Shown: positions 10,355 to 22,100 of the stretch, piece after piece | How the letters are laid out: each line of letters begins with the position of its first letter | Position numbering within the stretch: position 1 is the first letter of the stretch | Assembly: GCA_013076295.1 (NCBI GenBank) | Contig: RQOL01000906.1 | Coordinates: forward strand, 1,178,001 to 1,242,000 | Reading direction: 5' to 3' | Source: Sanderia malayensis | Taxonomy: Eukaryota > Cnidaria > Scyphozoa > Semaeostomeae > Pelagiidae | DNA: 64,000 nt | Program-made: the position numbers and the translations under genes | The notes under the pieces: generated by a model | Database searches by the model: none | Seen by the model: the letters and a program-made list of their open reading frames with translations, nothing else | Told to the model about the DNA's origin: nothing

Positions 10355-13300
10355 ATGACTGTAAGAAAACGAAACGATAGTCAAACAGATGAACCAATGG
10401 ATGAAAATGGCAGAGGTGAGTTTAAAGTAAAACTATACAGTACTGAAGCATGAGTTGTTAGATTGACGCACACCTCATTTATGTTATTGACATTTCAGAG
10501 TCTGTGGTGAGCTCATCTGATGTTGATGTAGCTGTGCAGGAGCCGAGATCAGTTTGTATTTTGAGGACTTTTGATGACCACACATTTGAGTTGGATGAAA
10601 AGGCTCTGGAGGAGATTCTCTTGCAGCCTGATTTGAGAAACAAAAAAGTTGCTGTTGTGTCTGTGGCTGGGGCATTCCGCAAGGGAAAGTCATTCTTGTT
10701 GAACTTTTTCATTCGTTACCTTGAAAGAAAAGTAAGCAGCTTTGTGAAAATTTAGATAAATTTGTTCATAGTTCTTATGTGTAGGCTACTGTACGGAAAA
10801 TTTGGATATATATAATTTGCTTCTAAAGCCACAAACAAGATCCATTTATCTACCAGTTGCTTAAAATTTAGTCATGTGTAAGTGGCTTCTTGGGAGGCAG
10901 GATTCTCCAAAAGGGTGTGGGGGGTTGTTGAAAGAATGGAAAAGACCAATTGTCTTTTCCTATCTTAATTTGCTCTTGGCTGTCAAAAAGCATATGTTGA
11001 CTGCATAGAATTATGCATAGAATTAAATTATATTTAAATCATTGAGAAGCATTGGTGAGATAAATTAATATGATTCACACATGGCAAATTAATTATGCAA
11101 GGAAAATTAATGTGATTTGCGCATAGTAGATTAATTATGCAAGGCAAGTTAATGATGTATGTGTATATTTCAAAAGGGTGATGAGGAACAGTGGATTGGT
11201 GAAGAGGCGGAGGCACTGAAAGGTTTTAGTTGGAGAGGAGGTGCTGAAAGAGAGACTACTGGAGTTTTGCTATGGAGCAAGCCATATATTTGCCAAACAC
11301 CAAGTGGAGAAAAGGTGGGATGTGATCATAAGATAACAAATGATCACTGGCTTTCATTGAGCCACTAGAATCAGACCCTCCTGTATTAAACTTATATTGC
11401 TGTGGTTCAAGGCAGGATTTAAGATCATGTAGTATGGGTTGATTTGACCAACACTTGTGAATTGATTGATTCAATTGCATTGAATGCTGTAATCTACTCT
11501 AAAATGCCAGCAGGGGAATTCTATCCATGCTAACCTTATAACACAGTAATGCTATGAGTATTTGTTGTCAACAGTTATTGAGCAATTTGGTCTTAGTTAT
11601 CAATTGTTTATATACAGGTTGCTGTTCTTCTCATGGATACTCAAGGTGCATTTGATAGTTCATCAACCATCAAGGAATGTGCTACAGTGTTTGCTCTCAG
11701 TACTATGGTCAGTTCAGTACAGGTGAGCACCAAAACAGACCACATCTCTGGATAAAAAATGACCACATCTCATTAAATTTGTTGCATTCCATCTAAGATG
11801 CATTATTGAAGTACCAATAGAGAAGAATACAAAAAACATAATTTATACCAATACTCTGAGTTTCATGCTCCTGCGAGCAATCATCAGTTCTGAATAAGAG
11901 TTTCACTTTAAATGGAAGTACCAAAAGATATATCTAGAGTTGGATTATTTTTTCAGGTTTATAACTTGTCAAGTAACATTCAAGAGGATCATCTTCAGTA
12001 TCTCCAGGTAATTCTCATTGCAACTCGGGTTTCTGTGCTTGGCAGTGAATGAACTGGTTGCTTTATTTGTGTCATGTTTTGCATGATTTTTCTGCAAACG
12101 TATATTGTTTTTCTTTAGCTTTTCACTGAATACGGAAGACTTGCTTTGCAAGAGAGCGACAACAAACCCTTTCAGGTTAGCAAGAAAACATATCTTCACT
12201 AATTATTACTTGAACTAATATTACCAGAAATATTTAAATAACATTTTTTCAAATGACATGTTGTGTGATGTTTCTAGCGTCTGGAATTCTTGCTTCGAGA
12301 TTGGAGTTACCCTTATGAATATCCCTATGGAGATGGACAAAAATTACTTGACCGCAGATTACGCGTGAGTTTACTGAGTAAATCCAGATTGCTACAATAA
12401 TGGACAAAAGTCTTGGGACACTTACGAGTAAAACTTGGGACACTTACGACTTAAAAAAAGTTTTGCTCATTTTGTACGTAACCTTCATCCCCCTCTCCCT
12501 CCAAACAATGTTGTCTCTAAAGACAGTTTTATACAATTTCGACAAAATTCCCTTTGTAGGATAATCACAAAGGGTGTCTGATTGAGAGAATAACATTATT
12601 TCAGTGGGAGTGGGGGTTGAATAAAGCTTAATCTCACCAAAATAATTTTACGGGTTGATAGCTTTTTATGCAATTTTACGAGTGTCCCAAGAACTTTTGT
12701 CAACTATGTTAGTTGTTTTTAACGGCTTGTTGGATTACGCTTGCCTTGGTATTACACCGTTATCTGCAAATTTTTAGGTTGAATCCGGGCAACATGAGGA
12801 ACTGAAACAAGTGCGTCAACACATTAATGCTTGTTTCCAAAAGATCGGTTGCTTTCTGTTGCCCCACCCTGGAAAAATTGTCGCAACCAATCCCAAATTC
12901 GACGGCAAATTGCAAGGTAACTTCGACTAAGCGTTTTTGCAGTAATTTTGTACCACATAACATCATTAGCACAAGCGTTATATAGTAATAATTATTGCCT
13001 CTGATCGGAGAGGAGCAGCGATCTTGAGCAAAATTGGGGTGGGTTTTCTATTATTATTGCCTCCGATGTGAGTGAAACAGCACTCCTACAAAGTAGAGTG
13101 GATTTTCTATTGTATTAGCCTCTGATCTGAGTAACATCCCGATATCTCCAGCCTCCAAGGGACTGATTAATTTTGTTGTTAACAAAATTCGAGTTACCGC
13201 GGGTTTGAGCTATCGAGATTTTACTGTATACGTTTTATTAAGGATCATTAGCGTAACAGTGTGCCTTTGTTTTCTTTTACCAAGATATCGATGAGGAATT

Positions 13301-15435
13301 CAAGGAATACTTGCAACAATTTGTCCCTGGAATCCTCTCACCAGATAACCTTCTGATTAAAAACATAAATGGAAGTGACGTCACATGCATGGGTCTTGTC
13401 GAATATTTCAAATCTTACATGAAGATCTACGAGGGTGGCGATTTGCCTGAGCCAAAATCAATGCTACAGGTATACATCACAAATGCGCTCTGTCCTCAAT
13501 AATTTAAACTAATTAAAAATGTAGATTTTTCGAATTGGTGTAGTTTCTAATGTGACATGTTGGATATACCTTCCGTCTAACTGATATGTTGCGAGAGCTA
13601 TTAAAATCGTTGGTAACTCCTAAACTGCATTGCATCTTTGTTATTTCAGGCGACAGCCGAAGCAAATAATTTAGCCGCGTTGGCCACCGCCAAAGACCAA
13701 TACAACAAAGACATGGAATTGGTATATTTTTTTATTTCCAGCTCTCCTTAGTTCTACTGTATTCTAGTCTAGCAGTCGTTTTGCATAGCTTTGTCGATAT
13801 TTGCAATACAACCTGACTTTGTATTGCAATCATCGTTTCAAGTATTGCAATAGTACAGGAAACACCCCGCGTATAAGAACCTGTGAGTTCTGCATCCAGC
13901 CTATTGTTCAAATACAATGGCCTATTGTCTCTTCTATTGTTTTGAGTAGGGATTTCAGCCTGGAAGGTTCTTAATTCACTGGTTCTTATATGCGGGTGGT
14001 CACTGTATTGAAAAAATGCTTCTATGCAGCATATTTCATCCGTGTTGCAACACATACCGTAAATCCTCGAATAAGCCCTCCCCTCGAATAAACCCCCACC
14101 CTGATAATCATTTGCCAAGATATTGAGCCCAAGTATCGAGACATTGAAGTTGTTTAGTGAATGTATAGTAAATAACAGCAAGTTTAAACCAATAACTTCA
14201 TTGATTGGCTGCATCGTATAGCTTTGATTTTGCTTAGTATTGAAGAATAATCAGACTAAAATTTCGTTTTTGAGGATTTACGGTACGCATGAAGAGAGGA
14301 GCTTTGTTATAACTGTAATATTATCATAATTGTAGATTTGCGGTGGAGACACGCCATATGTATCGCCTGCAGAACTGGAAACGAAACACGACAGAGTGCA
14401 AGCGTCAGCACTCACGCTATTTCGCGCCACTAGGAAAATGGGTGGCGAAACGTTCAGTCGCGAATTCGAGGATCGCCTAGAAACAGAGCTTGCCGAACAA
14501 TACGAGAAGTTCATAAAACTCAACGACAGCAAGAATATATTCAATTCAGCTCGCACACCAGCCGTATTCTTAACATTGATGTTCATGACATACTTCCTTT
14601 CTGGTTTCTTCACGATGCTCGGCGCATATTCATTCGCAAACATGTTCAATATTTGTCTGGGATTATTCCTTATCTGCATCGTTCTCTGGGCCTACATTCG
14701 ATTCAGTGGTGAATTGATTGAGATCGGTCAGCAACTTGATGCGGCGGCCGAATGGATCTGGGACGAGGTACGTCATTTAATGGCTGTATTCTTGTTATCT
14801 TAGGGATTTCGCGACCCTACTGATTCTATACACGCTTCACAGGCGCATAATTTTTTTTTGCATTCAAACTCTATTTGAATCCCGCTGCCATGCGCAGGTG
14901 AAGCATCAATAGACCAACGAGTAAATATTCTAGCTAAATATGCAAAATTATTCAAGTCAATGGAATAAATTATGCTTAATATGCTTTTATTAAAATCAAA
15001 CAGACTTGCTATTTTTTATCCAAAATTTTGAGTTGACACATTTTTAAGACTTTCAATACAGTAAACACCCGCGTATAAGAACCTGTGAATTCTGCATCCA
15101 GCCTATTGTTCAAATACAATAGTCTATTGTCTCTTCTATTGTTTTGAGCAGGGATTTCAGCCTGGAAGGTTCTTAATTCACCGGTTCTTATATGCGGGTG
15201 TTTACTGTATGCAAACTTTGCATACAGTAAGGGTTGAAAAACATAGTACAACATTATCAAGTCGTTTTGCATCCTCTAATGAATGATTTCTGCTATTTTA
15301 TATTTGTTTATTTGTATTTTTACTTATATTGATTCATATTTTTTGCAGATATTCATGAAGTTGTATGGTTACGCCGTCCAGCAGGGAACCCAAGCGATCC
15401 TCAATCGACAACAATCGACGAAAAAAAAGAAATGA
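10355..15435 (+). CDS. ATL: Atlastin (ER-fusion dynamin-like GTPase)
   Basis: Twelve exons: 10355-10415, 10499-10731, 11177-11314, 11618-11722, 11957-12007, 12119-12175, 12278-12364, 12778-12916, 13285-13469, 13650-13721, 14336-14767 and 15349-15435, in phase for 548 residues (human ATL1 is 558). Seen: G1 GAFRKGKS (78-85), switch region with ERETTG, G3 DTQG (151-154), RD motif in LLRDW (222-223), the middle three-helix bundle with [15 protein letters not shown], the HNDSKNIF-like NDSKNIF before two membrane segments (about 450-472 and 476-497), and the C-terminal amphipathic helix ending in KKKK. Atlastins tether and fuse ER tubules by GTP hydrolysis. The gene looks intact. A polyadenylation signal AATAAA lies at 15451-15456 and another at 15857-15862. 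Its introns carry several MITEs. Confidence 0.97.
13132..13228. mobile_element. MITE family C, remnant
   Basis: ATCCCGATATCTCC on the left and GAGATTTTACTGTA on the right match family C ends; most of the interior is lost. It sits in an atlastin intron. Confidence 0.55.
13854..14007. mobile_element. MITE family A, copy 2
   Basis: TACAGGAAACACCCCGCG on the left, ATATGCGGGTGGTCACTGTA on the right; TA flanks. The interior has two CTATTGTT-type motifs. It lies in the atlastin intron before exon 14336-14767. Confidence 0.9.
14055..14285. mobile_element. MITE family D2, copy 1
   Basis: TACCGTAAATCCTCGAATAA on the left and GAGGATTTACGGTA on the right. The interior (CTGATAATCATTTGC, TTCATTGATTGGCTGCATCG) is nearly the same as the copy at 63083-63357, so both come from one element. 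Same atlastin intron as the neighbouring family A copy. Confidence 0.9.
15057..15209. mobile_element. MITE family A, copy 3
   Basis: TACAGTAAACACCCGCG on the left and ATGCGGGTGTTTACTGTA on the right; TA flanks; about 90 percent similar by eye to the copy at 13854. It lies in the last atlastin intron. Confidence 0.92.
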
Positions 15436-17900
15436 TTTACTGGGAAAGAAAATAAATGGAATCAATTTTACTTGCTTGATTGTAGCTTCTTCTGCGGAGA
15501 AGAATAGCTAATCTAATTAATGAAGTGCATGTATTGTATTGCATATCAATTTTTGTATGGAATATGCAACAAAATATGAAATGATAAAAATTGTAGCGCC
15601 CAGTGGTCAAAAAATCTGTTTTTAATTTAACTTTGTAACATTGCATTTATTTGAGTATGTTGAATGTTATTAATGTTGTAACATTTGATGTTGTAAGTAT
15701 TTCGGAAACTATTGCAACATTGCATATAAACAATAAGCCTAAGGCTGCAAAGTGTTAATCTTCTATCGAAATGTATCAGTTATGTTGAAAGAAAATATAA
15801 GAATTGTTTGCACATTTCAACGTTTTTCTTTTATATGTAAAAGCGCCTGCCCATGCAATAAAGTTTCCTACTGTTACTCAAACTTTTAAAAAGTTTTATA
15901 TTAGAAAATTTTGAGCTAAAAGTTTTAAAACTTTGAGCTAAAAGTTTTAAAAGTTTTAAAAGCTAAAAGTTAAGGCAAAAGTTTTTGAAACACTTAAAAA
16001 AGTTCAATGAAAATACTATCTCCTTGCAAAATTCATTCCCCATTGGCACCATTCCACCGCACTCTCCCTAAAGCAATGTTGCCTTTCCATCGGACCCTTC
16101 TAATTGGCTGGGAAAGAATTCTTTTCGATATTGTATAAAACGGTCTCTAGAGACATGCAAAAGTCGATCGTGCCCAAGGACCTTTTTATTCTAGGTCCCT
16201 TGCGATTTGTGTGTGTATGCAGACTTGGATTCCCGGATCAATTAAACTATATTTCGACCGTAAGATTTCAAAAAAATTTCGCATAAAAGCCTGCATTTGA
16301 ATCCACCTGAATCGATCAAAAAAAAACCCAAATAAACTTATGAATACACAAAAGAAACATTTTAAAACATCTTCTTTTATAACTCGCTAAAATTTCTTAT
16401 CTAGGAGTTCTCGCCACCAGAGTATAAACGCGTTTGAAATGAGAGACAACAAAGAATACGAAGCCCCAAAACTTTGAAAACATAAATAACGATATTGTAA
16501 AGAAACATAAGAAACAAAACTCACCAAAATATTAGAGCTTTCAAAACTTTATCCTTTGTCAACAATCTTCCAAGTAGCCTGACTATTTCACTGTAACAAT
16601 TCCTTTTGAATTTCCTTCACGACGATTTCTGATTTCGCAGCAAAATAACAATCCTCTTTGTTTACTGCCATGTTGCGATTTGGAAACAGCGAAAACCACG
16701 AAGATGCCAGCCGGGCGACAATACAAAAGCTCCTCCTCAGTAACTCAACTGCTGCCTCCTTTGTATTCACCAATGAAAGCAAACTTAATTAGCATACATT
16801 TCCATAATAATTTGAAATCAATGTTACATTTATCAGTACAAAACAAACTATATATATATTCGTACTTGTTAGAATAATTACTGTCTTGGAAACTAACGAA
16901 TTGAATAAATAATCTAATAAATAGAATAACATTGGAATAATTTTGCAAGAAATAATCAGCATTTCAACATTCTATGAATATTTGTTCACAAAATTATAAT
17001 CAATTTCAAGAATACTCCGCCGTCAATTCAAGTTTCAAACACAACCTCAGTATTTCTAACCAACCGTTCGAAATTCAAAATGCTCTATTCTACGTTGCTT
17101 GGTAGTCCAATGACGAATGTAAAAACTGGTCGAGCCCTACACGAATTATGCTAATGCTGGATTGGATTAATATGTAGTGAAGTGTGTGGAGAAGTGGACA
17201 TAGCCAATACAACTGTAGATGCTATTATCTTCACTATCACTTACCTTCCAGCTAGATAATACACCTAAGAAAATTTAAGAAACTAAATGACTTTGAAAAA
17301 TGACAACAACCAGTGTTGCCTTGTTTAGCTGATTAGTCAAAGTTGCAATACATACTTTCCTAATATACCAACAAATTATATATTCAAATTCAATTTTCGG
17401 TTATCCATAACATTGTGACACATTTAAGAAACAAAGAAAGCAACAGAGAGATTTCTTATTCACCTATCAGTCCGTTTGCCAAGAACTGACCAATCATATT
17501 CTAGAAATCCTGACAACATGGTAGTTCTTTAATCTGATTGGTCTATCACATAAAGACAAACAGACGAATGTGTCGAATATCAGACACACAGCTCGAGTGG
17601 CAATAATACAATAGAGTTGAACATCAGCAATCTTGTAGATTAGATGAAGGACGACAGATAATGCTAGTACATCGATCTCAACAAGCGATTCTGAGTGGGG
17701 CTCCACCACAAGGGCCACCCCTTCTATTCTACCCCACAATACACCCCCCTGTCTCGCCTATATAAACAAGACCTGTGTGCATCTCGTAGTCTGAAGTCCC
17801 CAGTGAATGCATGGTAAGAAAAATTACTAACAATACAAAACAACTGACTTTGAATTAATGCAAATAAATTCTGAAATCACCCTACCAATTTCGCTGCTTT
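15436..17900. other. Convergent intergenic region, atlastin / kinesin
   Basis: About 2.5 kb between two gene 3' ends. It is AT-rich. Near 15885-15980 the phrase AAAGTTTTAAAA recurs several times. A TATA-like box followed by an ATG and a consensus donor sits at 17759-17815. No protein family was recognised in the short open frames. Confidence 0.5.
17759..17815 (+). promoter_or_regulatory. TATA-like box and possible first exon
   Basis: CTATATAAAC at 17759-17768 is followed about 40 bases later by ATGCATG and a consensus donor GTAAGA (from about 17814). This looks like a core promoter with a tiny first coding exon on the plus strand, facing into the 3' end of the kinesin gene. No second exon was identified. 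Confidence 0.3.
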
Positions 17901-18952
17901 CTAGAGAATCACGCAATTCGCATCATCGGCATCTTTGCTACCAAACTTTTCTTTCCTTTCCGCAATACGCAACTGCCTATCGAGATCCTGTAGCTTTTTC
18001 CTGTGATCTCGTATTTTTGCAAGTTCCTCTTTGTTTCCCTTTTCTGACAAGTCCTTTTCAAGCATCTCCGCCATTGCGAACAATTCCTCGGCAGCCTTTT
18101 CGGCCGATGCTTGCTTTTTCATGTCCAACTTGGCAAGTTCCTTTTTATCATTGATCACCTTCTCCTTCACACGTTGCAACATGTCGTTTCTGGCTTCCAG
18201 CTCGGCTTCAATGTACACGGTTGTTTCTTGGTGAACGCTCAACAATTCTTCCAGTTTCTTCTTCTTTTCATTCAATGACACTGTCACTTGCATCTTCTTC
18301 TTCTCCAAGCTCTGACAGGCATCGCCTTAAATTTAATGACCAATCTTCCATTAACTATCTATCCACCCAGCATTACATGCACATTCTGCATGTAATGCTG
18401 GGTGTTTCTCTGTATTTCTGTATTAAAGATTCAGAGGATCTGTATTAAACTAAACCTGTACCTTGTTCTGTTGTTCTGTATTAAACTAAACCTGTACCTT
18501 GAAAAATACACAAAAAACTACTTGACTTACCAATTTGAAGCTCAGCATGGTCCTGCGCATGTCTGTACTTCTCTTCCATGTCAAATAGCAGAGCTTTCTC
18601 TCGCTTTATCAATTCCCATTCAGCCTCTCTTTCGTTTTCAAAATCCTCCAGCTCCTCGGCATCGAGGCCGGCTTTCGGCTCTGGGCCAGAAGACTGAGCA
18701 AGCTGCTTCTCAAGCAAATTAATCCTCTTTCGTTGTTTGTATAAAACTTTCTTCCTCTCCTTCATGTCTTTGTCAATATTCTCGCATCTACAAGAGACAT
18801 CAGAACAAAACAACGAGCATTATTTCAAAAGTCTTCAAACAAAACCAGTTACTACCTATGTAGGCTACCTCTTACCTTGTACCACAGCCACATTTACTAT
18901 ACTACTATTACTACTGCTACTACTCTTACTACTATTATTACTACTGCTACTA

Positions 18953-19003
<51 letters not shown>

Positions 19004-19040
19004 TTACTACAGTTACTACTACTACGACTACTATTACTAT

Positions 19041-19075
<35 letters not shown>

Positions 19076-19109
19076 TTACTACAGTTACTACTACTACTAC
19101 TACTACTAT

Positions 19110-19147
<38 letters not shown>

Positions 19148-22100
19148 TTACATCTACTAATACCACAATTACTACTAATACAACTACTAGCTGTTCACAT
19201 TGTCTATTACCACCTACTATCTATGACCTATTACACACCCTGAAATATTCACCATAATACTTCTACATGCTATAAGTCTGCAATAAACTCATCAACCTCT
19301 TTTCATAAAAGCATCCAAGTAACAGAGGGAAGCTCAAAGCAGCGACGAGCATTAGAAAACCAGAAAATCTTACGTACTTTCGATTAATCTGCCCTTCCAG
19401 AACACTGAGTGGTTCAAGCTCTTTCTCCAACTCGATGATATCACTTTTGATAGGATCAACAAGCGTCTTCTCGTTCCCCAGATGATTATCCAGCTTTGTT
19501 TTCGTCTCTGTCACCATTTGCGATGCCTTCAATAGAGCCAATTGATGCTTGCTAAGCAACTCCATCAAAATCTTCCTATGCTCTCCAAGCTCCCTGATTT
19601 CCTCTCGCTGTTGCCAATCGACAAGGTCTTTACTCTCGACTAACTCAGTGTCGATTTTACTAAACTTTGATTCCATTTCCAGCAATTTCTGCGTCGCTTC
19701 TTCGACTTTCCGTCTCTTCTTCTTCCGCTCTAAAATATTCTGTCCTTGTTCCATCAAATCCTTCTCCTCTGCTTCCTCTGCTTTGTTCAGTTCTTCTTTG
19801 ACTTCTTTGATCCTTCTTTGCAGATCTATCTGCTTGTGTTTGTGCATTGTTTGAATGCTCTCGAGTTTCTTCCACTGAGACTGCAGCTGTGACTTGCCTT
19901 GAGCCAAGCCTCGTTTCCCTTGCAGCGTGTCAATTTCTGCTGCTTTCACAGCCTCCTTCGCCTGCAGAATCTCGATGTGAGCTGTTTTAACCTCGTCATC
20001 GTATTCCTTTTCAAGTTCGCTCAGCAACTTTCTCAACTCATCAACATTCACAGGCATGGCTTTCACCTTCTTCTCTTCACATTCTTCTTCTTTCAAATCC
20101 TTTTTCCTCGACTTTTCGCGATAGCTATCAAACTCATTCTGTAATCGCAAGACCTCTTTACGCTGATCTTCAATCTTAGACTTCTCTTCCTCCCACTTCT
20201 TAGAAAGTTCCTCTCGTTGCTTTACCAACTCCATCTCTTTATCAACAACTGACTTCTGATGAAGCTCTTTCATTGCAAGCAACCTTTGCATTTCTTCGTC
20301 CAATTTAGTCTTCTCATCTTCATGTTCCTTTCTAATCCTATCCTTCAGAAAATCCAGCTCTTTCTGCGCATGCAGACGGGCTTTCTCCTGTTCGTCTTTA
20401 ACGAGCTGCAAATTACGTCTCTGTTCCTCCAAATGCCTCTGAGTTTCTTGCACTTCCAGCTGGATCTTTTCTTCCTCTTGCTTCGCAAATTTAAGCTTCT
20501 CGATTTCACGCCTGAAAAAAACAAAAGCAGGTCATCAATCACATCTTGATTGGATACCTCAATTGGATACCTTGTCTTCATGATAATGTTCTGCAAAGTC
20601 AATAACAATCTTTGATCGGTACAGAATTTCAAAATAGCTTTGAAAATCGTAACATAACGAAACATAATAAGAACTACTAAAGCTTTTCGTCTGACACTCA
20701 TCGGAGTAGTGCGTCAGAAAGAGAACGAAAATAATTTGTTTGGTTTTCATTTTCGTTATGTTTCCGATTTTCAAAGCTATTTTTAAAGTCCATAACCTAC
20801 GAAACATTCTGTATCACTGGATGACTGTCGAATAGCCATGTACCAAGTGTTAGAATTATTTCATTATCATTTCATCAATTAATGTTTTGTTATAATTGTA
20901 TCATTGTTATTGTGCTTAATTGATAGCTGACTTTGGTCAGCCAAAGTATGTTGTATGTAAAACCATGTCATTGTTCGTAAAACTCAGATAACATAAACGT
21001 GAGCTAAGAGAAAGTTGTGCTTTCTCGTATCGAATCCTAACAAAGCACAAGTGAATAGCACAGTTGCACAAAATTGTCCATGTATAACTTATATCTGATC
21101 ATCCCTCTTGATTAAAAGACTTTGGATTAAATAGAAATTTCACCTGGCTTCCTCAAGTTTCACCGCATCCTCTGCTTGCTTTTTCTCCAGCTCTTTCCTG
21201 ATAAAGAAAAACATTGTAACATGAGTACTGACTGACCTACACAGATCCATCCGTATGTCACAAACAATATCTAAAGCTCTCGTTCAGCATGAACAAGAGC
21301 TTTAGCTGTTTATAAAAGCTTGGAGCTTTTTGATAAAAACATAAAAAAATCACCTTTTATCATCGAGAATCTTGGCTTCTTCTCTGTGCCTCCTTTCCAT
21401 TTCCAGCCTGGTAACAACAAAGACATTACCTAATCAGACACATTGCCATATAATCACACAATATCAGACACGTCTTTGACGTACAGTAAAAACCTTCAGG
21501 GTGATATTTCTGCTCAAAACAATAGATGAAGCAATAGCCTCTTGTCTTGAAACAATAGCCTGGATGGAAATTTACAGGTTCTTATATGCGGGTTCTTACT
21601 GTATCAGCAAAACTGCAAGCAAGCAGGTGGTGATAGACGGCTTTCAAGTGAGTGACATTGCCTAAGCTCTTGCCCCGTAAACAAAACAGAATGATATGCT
21701 ACAATGTATACATACCCTGCGTTATAGAAGAGGTAGGAACGCGCCTCCAGTTCTTTCGATGGTACGATTGATGCCAGATTCTCAACCGATGCGTATTTCT
21801 GTCGCAGTTTAGCTGCCTCAGCCGGATGGTTGAATCGAAACATGTTTGTCTTACCCAGAAGGACAACAGCACCTGAGATAATGCAAGGAACAAAACTGCT
21901 TTACGAAGATACTTTGGCTTATCAAGTAACACATATTTGCATGGAATGAAATTCAAGTATAATTAGCCATTGATGAACACAGCTATTGTGATTATACCTT
22001 GACTGAGCCTTGTAGCTTTCTTGATCTTGCTACCATTGATAAAACAGTCCTCGGCTATTGGATGCAAAGTGACTGAACTTTCTATACTTTCAATTACGCA

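Noticed and set aside
18737..19257. Long poly-Leu and poly-Thr open frames
   Set aside because: They are translations of a (TAC)n microsatellite inside a kinesin intron.
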